Assembly: GCA_016207465.1 (NCBI GenBank)
Contig: JACQPP010000145.1
Location: 1-5,892 of the forward strand
From: Methanobacteriota archaeon
GTDB lineage: Archaea; Halobacteriota; Syntropharchaeia; JACQPP01
Direction of reading: 5' to 3'
Length of the DNA: 5,892 nucleotides
The position numbers and the translations under genes were made by a program. The first letter of the stretch is position 1. The number at the start of each line of letters is the position of its first letter. Below are positions 1-5,103 of this stretch, in pieces. The notes under the pieces were generated by a model. That model saw only the letters and a program-made list of their open reading frames with translations, was not told the origin of the DNA and made no database searches.

Positions 1-315
1 AACGTGGTCTTTGTGGGGGTCCGCTGGGGATTCAAGGCCCGGCAGATATTCCGCATCACCCTCGGCCATGGCTCCGAGGGGGTCCTCGATAGGCTCGTCA
101 AGGAAATCCAGGACTACACCGGGGAGCCCATCCAGACCATCCGGGTCTCCAGCGACTACCAAGAGGTCGCCCGGGCCCTCGGGGTGGAGCCGAGGCCCGT
201 CCGCGACGGAAACCACCTTCGAGAACGTTCGGGATGGGCCGAGCCGAGGAAGAACGGCACGGGGCCCCCGGCCGCCGGGAAGACCCCGCCTCGGCGCGCC
301 ACCGCCCCCCAGTAG
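1..315 (+). CDS. Unrecognised protein, 3' part of a gene cut by the left edge
   Basis: The reading frame is open from the first base to a TAG at 313-315. A GTG at position 4 could be a start, but no ribosome-binding site can be seen because the window begins there, so I treat this as the C-terminal part of a longer protein. The first 65 or so residues look like a folded domain: an aromatic and basic start (VGVRWGFKARQIFRI), a GHGSEGVLDRLVKEI helix, then a strand-like stretch and VARALGVEP. The last 35 residues are rich in Pro, Arg, Gly and Ala and are probably disordered. I do not recognise the family. The other open frame over the same bases encodes a low-complexity Ser/Pro/Arg string and looks like a shadow. 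The gene converges on the tRNA-Asp gene, with 43 bases between them that hold no feature I can see. Confidence 0.5.
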   Translation, partial: NVVFVGVRWGFKARQIFRITLGHGSEGVLDRLVKEIQDYTGEPIQTIRVSSDYQEVARALGVEPRPVRDGNHLRERSGWAEPRKNGTGPPAAGKTPPRRATAPQ

Positions 316-358
316 CCCGCTCCCCGCCGCCATCATGGAGTGGGGATGTTAAAGGAAG

Positions 359-431
359 CGCCCGAGTCGGGATTTGAACCCGAGTCCCTGGCTCGACAGG
401 CCAAGATACTAGGCCGCTATACTACCCGGGC
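359..431 (-). tRNA. tRNA-Asp (anticodon GTC)
   Basis: The minus strand folds into a complete 73-base cloverleaf. The acceptor stem GCCCGGG/CTCGGGC has seven pairs with one G-U. The D arm is GTAT/GTAT around a nine-base loop containing GG. The anticodon stem TTGGC/GCCAG carries the loop CTGTCGA, which puts GTC at 395-397. The variable loop is four bases. The T arm TCGGG/CCCGA encloses TTCAAAT. The discriminator base is G, as expected for tRNA-Asp. CCA is not encoded, since the next bases are CTT, so it must be added after transcription, as is usual in archaea. There is no intron in the anticodon loop. A hairpin-forming A/T-rich leader lies directly upstream, and only a weak T-rich stretch (TTCCTTT) follows the 3' end. 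Confidence 0.96.
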
Positions 432-440
432 AATTTTTCT

Positions 441-471
441 TTTCTCTTTTTGACCCGTGTCAAAAGAGAAA
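441..471 (-). repeat. Hairpin in the tRNA-Asp leader, 11-base loop
   Basis: A perfect ten-base inverted repeat (arms 441-450 and 462-471, tttctctttt/aaaagagaaa) encloses an 11-base loop. Read toward the tRNA, the loop is GACACGGGTCA. Its 3' arm ends nine bases before the first base of the mature tRNA. The loop length, the starting GA and the final A match the hairpins at other gene starts in this window. However, the arms are simple pyrimidine/purine runs, so membership of that family is uncertain. A TATA-like stretch, CAATTTTCC on the minus strand (472-480), precedes it. Confidence 0.5.
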
Positions 472-484
472 CGGAAAATTGACT

Positions 485-500
485 AAAGAAAAGAGAAAAG
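485..500 (-). terminator. T-rich tract, probable terminator of the FAH-family gene
   Basis: On the minus strand, 30 bases beyond the TAG of the FAH-family gene, the sequence is CTTTTCTCTTTTCTTT. A second tract, TTTCTCTTTT, follows at 471-462. Archaeal RNA polymerase commonly stops at such U-rich runs without needing a hairpin. The run would separate the FAH gene from the tRNA-Asp gene on the same strand. The assignment rests on base composition and position only. Confidence 0.45.
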
Positions 501-529
501 GGGGGTATAGATATTCTTTTCCCCCCTCC

Positions 530-1384
530 CTACGCCCATTCAGGGGTCCCTTGCACTCGATTTTTTAGACTCCCTATCTTCTCGATGGTGACCTCCACCG
601 TGTCTCCATCCCGGAGCCAGGCGGGGGGCCGTCGTGCCATGCCGACCCCCGCGGGTGTTCCGGTGGAGATCAGGTCCCCGGGTTCGAGGGTCATGGTCTG
701 GCTGAGGGTGGAGATGACCTCGGGAATCTTGAGGTGCATCTGGGCGGTGGTGGAGTCCTGCCGCACCTCGCCGTTGACCCGGGCCTGGATTTTCAGGGTG
801 TGGGGGTCGGGGATTTCGTCCCGGGTGACGATGCTGGGGCCCAGGGGGCAGAAGGTGTCGGCGGATTTGCCCCGGGTCCACTGGCGGTCGCGCGTCTGGA
901 TGTCGCGGGCGGAGATGTCGTTGACGCAGGTGTATCCGAGGACGTGGTCCATGGCCCGCCCGGGGGGAATGCGGTGGGCGCGTCGGCCGAGGATGACCCC
1001 GAGTTCGGCCTCGTAGTCGAGCTGGGCGACCCCGGGGGGCCGCTGGATGTCCCCCTGGGGGCCGGTGATGGAGTTGGGGAACTTGGCGAAGAGAACGGGT
1101 TCCTTCGGGAGGGAAGCCCCGGTCTCCCGGGCGTGGTCGGCGTAGTTGAGGCCGAGGAAGAGCATCTTGGAGGGGTGGGCGAGGGGGGCCTGGAGGCGGG
1201 CCTCGCCGGCGGGGATGGAGGGGGGGATGGAGAGGTTGCGGTGGGCCATGTCGGGGAGCCAGGAGTCCATGTCCCGGTGGAGGATGGACTCCAGGTCCCG
1301 CCCCTCGCCGAGGACGATGACCTCCTCTTGCCGGAGGAGGCCGAATTTCTCGTGGCCCTGGTGGGTGAAGCGGACGAGGTGCAT
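530..1384 (-). CDS. Fumarylacetoacetate hydrolase (FAH) family protein
   Basis: The 284-residue protein starts at the ATG 1382-1384 and ends in TAG. The family acts on beta-keto or 2-keto acids by metal-assisted C-C bond cleavage, isomerisation, decarboxylation or dehydration. A short N-terminal domain (about residues 1-70) leads into the catalytic fold. Family landmarks are visible: GLNYADHA (78-85), DYEAELGVILG (123-133) with the metal ligands E125 and E127, VNDISARD (154-161) with the third ligand D156, KSADTFCPLGP (173-183), and GTPAGVG (242-248). The set is complete, so the enzyme should be active. It is probably cytosolic, as no signal peptide is seen. The substrate cannot be read from sequence: members include acylpyruvate hydrolases, HpcE-type isomerases, ureidoglycolate lyase and the archaeal 2-keto-3-deoxy-arabinonate dehydratase. 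The gene is divergent from the GH35-type gene, so a role in sugar-acid breakdown is possible, but this is inference. No clear ribosome-binding site precedes the start. Confidence 0.9.
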   Translation of the reverse strand: MHLVRFTHQGHEKFGLLRQEEVIVLGEGRDLESILHRDMDSWLPDMAHRNLSIPPSIPAGEARLQAPLAHPSKMLFLGLNYADHARETGASLPKEPVLFAKFPNSITGPQGDIQRPPGVAQLDYEAELGVILGRRAHRIPPGRAMDHVLGYTCVNDISARDIQTRDRQWTRGKSADTFCPLGPSIVTRDEIPDPHTLKIQARVNGEVRQDSTTAQMHLKIPEVISTLSQTMTLEPGDLISTGTPAGVGMARRPPAWLRDGDTVEVTIEKIGSLKNRVQGTPEWA

Positions 1385-1415
1385 GGTGTGTTTCTGCTCG
1401 CCCTTAGGGCTCGCG

Positions 1416-1464
1416 GGGTGTTTTTTCCCGCTCGCTACGCTCGCGGGAAAAAACATAAAGGTTG
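1416..1464 (-). repeat. Promoter-palindrome element before the FAH-family gene (copy 1)
   Basis: A perfect 13-base inverted repeat (1419-1431 and 1443-1455, arms TGTTTTTTCCCGC/GCGGGAAAAAACA) encloses an 11-base loop. In the minus direction the loop reads GAGCGTAGCGA. It is preceded on the minus strand by CAACCTTTATG, which contains a TATA-like box. The whole 49-base unit aligns with 5104-5154 on the plus strand: 18 of 19 bases match on the left flank, 9 of 11 in the loop and 13 of 13 on the right. The inner arm bases differ between the copies but stay paired within each copy. The T6 at the 5' arm on both strands could also weaken transcription in either direction. Confidence 0.75.
1454..1460 (-). 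promoter_or_regulatory. TATA-like box for the FAH-family gene
   Basis: The minus strand reads CTTTATG inside a GC-rich region. Archaeal initiation about 26 bases downstream would fall near 1431, giving a leader of roughly 45 bases that begins within the copy-1 palindrome. The same box sits at the same place relative to the palindromes at 1498 and 1564, and a variant of it at 5113. No transcription factor B element is obvious. Confidence 0.4.
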
Positions 1465-1467
1465 CCC

Positions 1468-1490
1468 TGGGGCGTGGCTCGGCAGCCCCA
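1468..1490. repeat. Palindrome 2 of the divergent spacer
   Basis: Six-base arms TGGGGC/GCCCCA enclose an 11-base loop (1474-1484, GTGGCTCGGCA). The loop length and the TG...CA ends match neighbouring palindromes, but the loop sequence does not clearly match the shared loop. It is the weakest member of the group. Confidence 0.45.
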
Positions 1491-1498
1491 TATTTTAT
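1491..1498 (+). promoter_or_regulatory. TATA-like box, upstream of palindrome 3
   Basis: TATTTTAT is an A/T-only stretch in GC-rich DNA between palindromes 2 and 3. It could serve as a distal promoter for the GH35-type gene, with a start near 1521 and a leader of about 70 bases. Read on the other strand (ATAAAATA) it could also direct transcription toward the FAH-family gene. Confidence 0.35.
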
Positions 1499-1534
1499 GG
1501 AATTTTTGCCGACCGAAGGGAGGCAAAAATTCCA
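1498..1534 (+). repeat. Palindrome 3, 13-base arms and 11-base loop
   Basis: The arms TGGAATTTTTGCC and GGCAAAAATTCCA are perfect complements around the loop GACCGAAGGGA (1511-1521). The arm sequence is unrelated to that of copy 1, yet the loop keeps the same length and the pattern GA, G at position 5, AG at 7-8 and final A. It directly follows a TTTTA box, as the other elements do. Confidence 0.65.
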
Positions 1535-1535
1535 C

Positions 1536-1554
1536 GGGCTCGCGCAGCGAGCCC
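1536..1554 (+). repeat. Palindrome 4, GC-rich
   Basis: GGGCTCGC and GCGAGCCC pair over eight bases around GCA. Counted as in the other elements, it has four-base arms GGGC/GCCC around the 11-base segment TCGCGCAGCGA, whose last nine bases differ from the GAGCGTAGCGA loop at one position. It is almost identical to palindrome 5, ten bases downstream. Confidence 0.65.
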
Positions 1555-1556
1555 CA

Positions 1557-1564
1557 AGTTTTAT
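1557..1564 (+). promoter_or_regulatory. TATA-like box for the GH35-type gene (leaderless start)
   Basis: AGTTTTAT is centred about 28 bases before the ATG at 1589. Archaeal transcription normally starts some 25-27 bases after the box, so the transcript would begin at or next to the ATG. This fits the lack of a ribosome-binding site before this gene. Palindrome 5 then lies between box and start site, where a bound protein could block initiation. Confidence 0.5.
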
Positions 1565-1584
1565 GGGCTCGCGAAGCGAGCCCA
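1564..1584 (+). repeat. Palindrome 5, just before the GH35-type start
   Basis: TGGGCTCGC and GCGAGCCCA pair over nine bases around GAA. Its 11-base core is TCGCGAAGCGA (1569-1579). It ends four bases before the ATG of the GH35-type gene and begins inside the TATA-like box. It is a near copy of palindrome 4, with one change in the central three bases and a longer outer pair. Confidence 0.65.
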
Positions 1585-1588
1585 GGCC

Positions 1589-3928
1589 ATGGTCCGGGTG
1601 GAGCTGCGGGAGCGCCAGGTGTGGGTGGATGGAAAACGCCGGTTCCTCTACGGGGGGACGATGCAGTATTTCCGCATCCCCCGCCGGTTGTGGGCCCCGG
1701 GCATCCGGAAGTTGAAGGAGGCCCACCTGAACTTCCTGGACATCTACATCCCGTGGGTGTGGCACGAGCCAGAGGAGGGAAAATTCGATTTCACGGGGGA
1801 GACCCATCCGGAGAGGGACCTGGTGGGGTTCTGCCGGATGGTGCGGGAGGCGGGGCTGTGGCTGGTGGTCCGGGCGGGGCCGAACATCTACGCGGAGTAT
1901 GACAACTTCGGGTTCCCCCACTGGCTCACCGAAGACCCGGAGGTGATGCAGGTCGCGGAGGATGGCCGGAGGTGGCATGTGGTCTCCTTCAACCACCCCC
2001 GCCACCTGGAGGCGGTCTCCCGCTGGTACCGGGCGGTGTATGGGGCACTGGCCCCGTTCCTGGGGGACAATGTGGTGGCAAACCAGGTGGACAACGAGAC
2101 GGGCCTCCTCCTGCTGGACGGGTTCATCAGCCCCACCCCCCTCTTCCGGGACTACAACCCGGCGACCCTGGAGATGTTCCACCGGTGGCTCCCGCGGAGG
2201 TTCGGATCGGTGGAGGAGATGAACCGGCAGCTGGGGACCCGGGTGAAGTCCTGGGGAGAGTTCGTCCCCCGGCCGCGGCTCCCCTGGCGCCGCCTGCGCT
2301 CCGAGGTGGCGAACTTCGGGGAGGTGATGGTGTGGCAGGAGTTCCTGGAGGACTGGGTGGTGGACTACCTGGAGGCCCTCCGGGGGATGATGGTGGACCT
2401 GGGGGTCCCGGGGCCCTACCTCTTGAACGAGCCCGCCACGGTCTTCAGCCCCGTGAACCCGGGGAAGAAGTCGCGGGTGGCCCCCGTGGGCTACGACCTC
2501 TACCCCAAGGTGGTCGGAGGGGACTCCCACACCTTCGACCAGCCCTTCCTCGCCTGCTTCGCCTCCAAGATGTTCGCCAACTACTCGGGGGATGGCCCGG
2601 TCTTCTCCCCGGAGACGGGGGCGGGGTGGTTCAACCCCTTCACCCGGGTCTCCCCGGAGCAGACGGTGCAGCTGGTGGGCATGGAGATGGCCCACTCGAC
2701 CCGGTTCATCAACTTCTACGTGCTCCACGACTGCGTGGAGACCGACGGGACCCGCTACTGCTGGGACACCTGCATTGACCTGGAGGGGAAGACGGGGCCC
2801 CGCCATGAGGCCATCCGGCGCCTGGGGGAGTTCATCGAGAGCCGGGAGGACCTCCTGCTCTCCAGCGAGGAGGTGGACGACCCCATTGCGGTCGCCCACT
2901 ACTTCCCCAACCACCGGATGTTCTCCAGCGACCCATTCGTCCAGGCGGCGGACTTCGCCTTCCACGGGGTCTTCGGCCTCCTCCACGACGCGGGCTGGAA
3001 CCCCCGGGTGGTGGACCTGGAGACCGCCACCCCGGAGGCCCTGCAGGGGCAGAGGGCGCTGGTGGTGATGTCCAAGGGCCACATGGACCCCGCGACCCTG
3101 GCGAAACTGCGGGACTACGTCCACGGGGGGGGAACCCTCATCGTCTATCCCCAGGCCCCCACCCGCGACCTCCTGGGCCACCCCCTGGAGGGGGCCCGGG
3201 AGCTCTTCCCCGACCCCCTGGGGCGGCGGGTGGTCTCCGGCCTCACCCCCTCGGCGATGAACCTCATCCTCACCGTCGCCCTCTGGAGGGGGCTGAGGCG
3301 GTGGCGCATCCCCAGCCGCTGGCAGCGCTTCACCATCGACGGCATGGAGCAGACCTTTCCCCCCATGTCCTACTTCCTCGGGCGCCGGGTGGCCCTCACC
3401 TACCCCGGGGGGCGGTTCCAGGGGGGACCGGTGACCCACTATGGGTCTCCCCCGATGGGAGCCGAGACCACCCTGAGGAGGGGACGCAGGTGCGCGGGCT
3501 ACACCCACCGGGTGGGCCAGGGCCGGGTCCACCTCGTCGGCAACCTCCTCGGCGGGACCCACGCCTGCAGCCAGTACTACCATGCCCCCGAGCCCCTGCG
3601 GGCCGGGCAGCGGGCCTATGCCACCTGGCTCCTCCAGCCCACCGGCCTCCGCCCCGCCGCCCGGGCGGACGTGCCCGTGGAGACCACTCTCCGCTCCTCC
3701 CCCGAGGGGCCCCTGCTCTTCCTCATCAACCGGGGCCCCGCCCGGCGGGGAAACGTGAACTTGGGGGACCCGGGGGCCCTGGGGCTCCGGGGGCGGGTGC
3801 GGCTGGAGCCCCTCTTCGCCTGGCGCCCCGCCCCGGCGGGGCCCTGGAACGCGGAGGCGGGGGGTGCCATCCCCTTCCAGGTGGGCAAGGACGACCTCCA
3901 GATTCTCCGCGTCGAATCAGCGAAATAG
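1589..3928 (+). CDS. GH35-type glycosidase (beta-galactosidase or GlmA-like exo-beta-D-glucosaminidase)
   Basis: The 779-residue protein begins with a GH35-type TIM barrel: YGGTMQYFRIP (21-31), IPWVWHEPEEGKFDF (54-68) and VRAGPNIYAEYDNFGFPHWL (94-113). The acid/base is probably E170 in DNETG, which replaces the usual NEYG, and the nucleophile E342 in SPETGAGW. Residues about 430-545 resemble the Rossmann-like trimerisation domain of GH42 enzymes (AGWNPRVVDLE, YVHGGGTLIVYP), and a beta-rich C-terminal part follows. Length and the 172-residue spacing between the two glutamates resemble the archaeal GlmA enzymes, which release glucosamine from chitosan oligomers. I recall those as about 786 residues with E179 and E347. 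Galactoside hydrolysis remains equally possible. There is no signal peptide, so it is probably cytosolic and acts on imported oligosaccharides. The ATG at 1589 was chosen because similarity starts a few residues later and no nearer in-frame start exists upstream. No ribosome-binding site is visible. Confidence 0.88.
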   Translation: MVRVELRERQVWVDGKRRFLYGGTMQYFRIPRRLWAPGIRKLKEAHLNFLDIYIPWVWHEPEEGKFDFTGETHPERDLVGFCRMVREAGLWLVVRAGPNIYAEYDNFGFPHWLTEDPEVMQVAEDGRRWHVVSFNHPRHLEAVSRWYRAVYGALAPFLGDNVVANQVDNETGLLLLDGFISPTPLFRDYNPATLEMFHRWLPRRFGSVEEMNRQLGTRVKSWGEFVPRPRLPWRRLRSEVANFGEVMVWQEFLEDWVVDYLEALRGMMVDLGVPGPYLLNEPATVFSPVNPGKKSRVAPVGYDLYPKVVGGDSHTFDQPFLACFASKMFANYSGDGPVFSPETGAGWFNPFTRVSPEQTVQLVGMEMAHSTRFINFYVLHDCVETDGTRYCWDTCIDLEGKTGPRHEAIRRLGEFIESREDLLLSSEEVDDPIAVAHYFPNHRMFSSDPFVQAADFAFHGVFGLLHDAGWNPRVVDLETATPEALQGQRALVVMSKGHMDPATLAKLRDYVHGGGTLIVYPQAPTRDLLGHPLEGARELFPDPLGRRVVSGLTPSAMNLILTVALWRGLRRWRIPSRWQRFTIDGMEQTFPPMSYFLGRRVALTYPGGRFQGGPVTHYGSPPMGAETTLRRGRRCAGYTHRVGQGRVHLVGNLLGGTHACSQYYHAPEPLRAGQRAYATWLLQPTGLRPAARADVPVETTLRSSPEGPLLFLINRGPARRGNVNLGDPGALGLRGRVRLEPLFAWRPAPAGPWNAEAGGAIPFQVGKDDLQILRVESAK

Positions 3929-3933
3929 GGCTC

Positions 3934-4347
3934 TCAGGTCTGGATGCGGCTCTCCATGTCGAGGAGTATCTTGTCCATCTCGGGGATGAGGGAGACGATG
4001 TCCGAGGAGGTGAGGATGCCCACCAGCCGGCCCCCCTTGACCACGGGGAGGCGCCGGATTTTCTCCCGGGACATGAGGGTGGTGGCCTCGTCAATGTCGG
4101 TCTGCGGGCCCACGGTCCGCACCGGGGCGGTCATGATGTCCTTCACCCGCACCTTCCGGGGGTCCCGGCAGTGGGCCACCACCTTGCGGAGGATGTCCCG
4201 CTCGGTGACGATGCCGATGGCGTGCCCCCGCTCCATGACCACCACGCAGCCGATGCGCTTCTCCCCCATCACCCTGGCCACGTCCCGGAGGACCTCGTCG
4301 GGGGCCACGGTGACCACCCGGCGGTGCATCACTTCATCTACCCGCAT
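3934..4347 (-). CDS. Two-CBS-domain protein
   Basis: This 137-residue protein is almost entirely a Bateman module of two CBS domains. CBS1 (about 4-60) begins VDEVMHRRVVTVAPDEVL and ends GIVTERDIL (45-53). CBS2 (about 67-124) begins VKDIMTAPVRTV and ends GILTSSDIV (110-118). The T-x-x-D signatures TERD (48-51) and TSSD (113-116) are intact, so adenine-nucleotide or S-adenosylmethionine-type ligand binding is plausible. A short acidic/basic helix closes the protein. It has no fused enzyme, transporter or DNA-binding domain, so it probably acts as a free-standing sensor for an unknown partner. A good ribosome-binding site precedes it. It follows the 212-residue gene by 72 bases on the same strand and may share its transcript. 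Its 3' end faces that of the GH35-type gene across five bases. Confidence 0.93.
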   Translation of the reverse strand: MRVDEVMHRRVVTVAPDEVLRDVARVMGEKRIGCVVVMERGHAIGIVTERDILRKVVAHCRDPRKVRVKDIMTAPVRTVGPQTDIDEATTLMSREKIRRLPVVKGGRLVGILTSSDIVSLIPEMDKILLDMESRIQT

Positions 4348-4355
4348 CCCACCAT

Positions 4356-4361
4356 ACCTCC
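4356..4361 (-). promoter_or_regulatory. Ribosome-binding site of the CBS gene
   Basis: GGAGGT on the minus strand lies eight bases before the ATG at 4345-4347 and matches the archaeal anti-Shine-Dalgarno sequence. It is the only strong such site in the window; the other starts have weak or none. This suggests the CBS gene is translated from an internal position in a longer message. Confidence 0.75.
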
Positions 4362-4419
4362 ACTTGCAGGGGTATCAAATTTGCCATGGGGTCGTGTCCC
4401 GGCACCCGGTTTCCCCCCG

Positions 4420-5058
4420 CTACTTGCGTTTGCCATAGGTCTCCTCGATGGACTCCTCGATGTGCCCCCGCGCGAACCGCACCCCCTCGGAGATGATGTC
4501 CAGCAGGAGTCCTCTGCCGAGAGGGAGGTTGATGATGCGGGGGTCGCGCTTCACCAGTTCGATGATGCGCTCCGCCTTGTGGAACCTCTCCAGGAGCCCC
4601 CTCCGGGCGTCCCCGGGGAGGGGGTAGAGGCCGCGGACAATCTCCTCATAGGTGAGGGGCCACTTCTTGGCGCTCATCCGGACCCCGGCGTCCACCAGGT
4701 CCTGGAGAATGGCCCGGTTGAGGTCAGTCATCTGGTCGTTGAGCTTCTGGACCTTCGCGAAATTGGGGTGGCTCCGCCGCATATAGACCACCGCCACATC
4801 GGCCCCCGCCAGGCGGCGACGCAGGTCGGGGCTCATGGGCTCGTCCAGGGTGTCGAACACCAAGTCCAGCTGCCGGTAACCAACCTTCCGGGTATGCTTG
4901 GAGAGGGTGGTGAACATGGCGCGGAAGAGGATGAAAAGGCCCCCCATGTACTTCCGCTTGATGTATCCCTCCAGGTGGTCGAGGAGGTCGTCCACCTCCT
5001 CTCGGAACTTCGCCTTGACAATGGCCCGCACTTCTTTGGCACTGCGGCTCTTGGCCAT
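4420..5058 (-). CDS. Unrecognised basic, helical 212-residue protein
   Basis: The ATG at 5056-5058 opens a frame with normal composition and ends in TAG at 4420. I do not recognise the family. The protein begins with a Lys/Arg-rich helix (MAKSRSAKEVRAIVKAKFRE) and continues with predicted helices: EEVDDLLDHLEGYIKRKY, then the hydrophobic MGGLFILFRAMFTTL (38-52), which is too short and interrupted for a confident membrane segment. The middle has a strand-like ADVAVVYMRRSHPNF (86-100) and LNDQMTDLNRAILQDLVDAGV (106-126). Near the end are PLGRGLLLDIISEGVRFARGHIEESIEE (179-206) and a basic GKRK tail. No cysteines, signal peptide or known catalytic motif are seen. The net charge suggests a nucleic-acid or ribosome-associated role, which is only inference. 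It is divergent from lysS and upstream of the CBS gene. Only a weak GAGG precedes the start. Confidence 0.75.
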   Translation of the reverse strand: MAKSRSAKEVRAIVKAKFREEVDDLLDHLEGYIKRKYMGGLFILFRAMFTTLSKHTRKVGYRQLDLVFDTLDEPMSPDLRRRLAGADVAVVYMRRSHPNFAKVQKLNDQMTDLNRAILQDLVDAGVRMSAKKWPLTYEEIVRGLYPLPGDARRGLLERFHKAERIIELVKRDPRIINLPLGRGLLLDIISEGVRFARGHIEESIEETYGKRK

Positions 5059-5087
5059 CCCGCCTCATCCCCGAGTGGGCGGGGGGA

Positions 5088-5095
5088 ACTAAAGT
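5088..5095 (-). promoter_or_regulatory. Possible TATA-like box for the 212-residue protein gene
   Basis: ACTTTAGT on the minus strand is centred about 33 bases before the ATG. A start about 26 bases downstream would leave a leader of only a few bases. It is a weak match, chosen because it is the only A/T-rich patch near this start in that direction. Confidence 0.28.
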
Positions 5096-5103
5096 CTTTG
5101 TCC

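Noticed and set aside
500..526. G6 (500-505) and C6 (521-526) forming a six-pair GC hairpin
   Set aside because: The stem is a homopolymer pair around a 15-base loop with no further pairing. It is better explained by local homopolymer composition than by a specific structure.
1419..1584. CRISPR-like array
   Set aside because: The repeated units are palindromes with unrelated arms and irregular spacing (0 to 12 bases), not identical repeats with uniform spacers. There are no cas genes in the window.
734..1588. Long plus-strand open frame antisense to the FAH-family gene, continuous with the GH35-type frame
   Set aside because: The product is Gly/Val/Glu-rich and low in complexity. The minus strand over the same bases encodes a protein with a complete set of FAH motifs. 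High GC content removes stop codons, so the open frame is not evidence of a fusion.
3125..3132. Run of eight G in the GH35-type gene, and a similar run at 5782-5789 in lysS, as phase-variation tracts
   Set aside because: Both runs encode glycine codons within intact frames, in a GC-rich genome where such runs are common. An on/off switch in lysS would be lethal.
1385..3583. Minus-strand open frame running through the GH35-type gene into the FAH gene
   Set aside because: It is a Pro/His/Gly/Glu-rich shadow of the glycosidase frame. The real FAH start at 1384 follows from where the protein gains normal composition and family motifs.
4371..4385. A/T-rich patch (CAAATTTGATACC on the minus strand) as the CBS gene promoter
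   Set aside because: A start site 26 bases downstream would fall after the GGAGGT ribosome-binding site and remove it from the message, so transcription from further upstream is more likely.
4411..4430. CCGCTACTTGCG resembles the loop of the palindrome family
   Set aside because: No inverted repeat flanks it, and most of it is the coding end of the 212-residue gene (KRK and the stop).
4910..4945. Membrane segment in the 212-residue protein (MGGLFILFRAMFTTL)
   Set aside because: It is about 15 residues, contains an Arg, and is flanked by charged helices on both sides. It reads better as a buried amphipathic helix.
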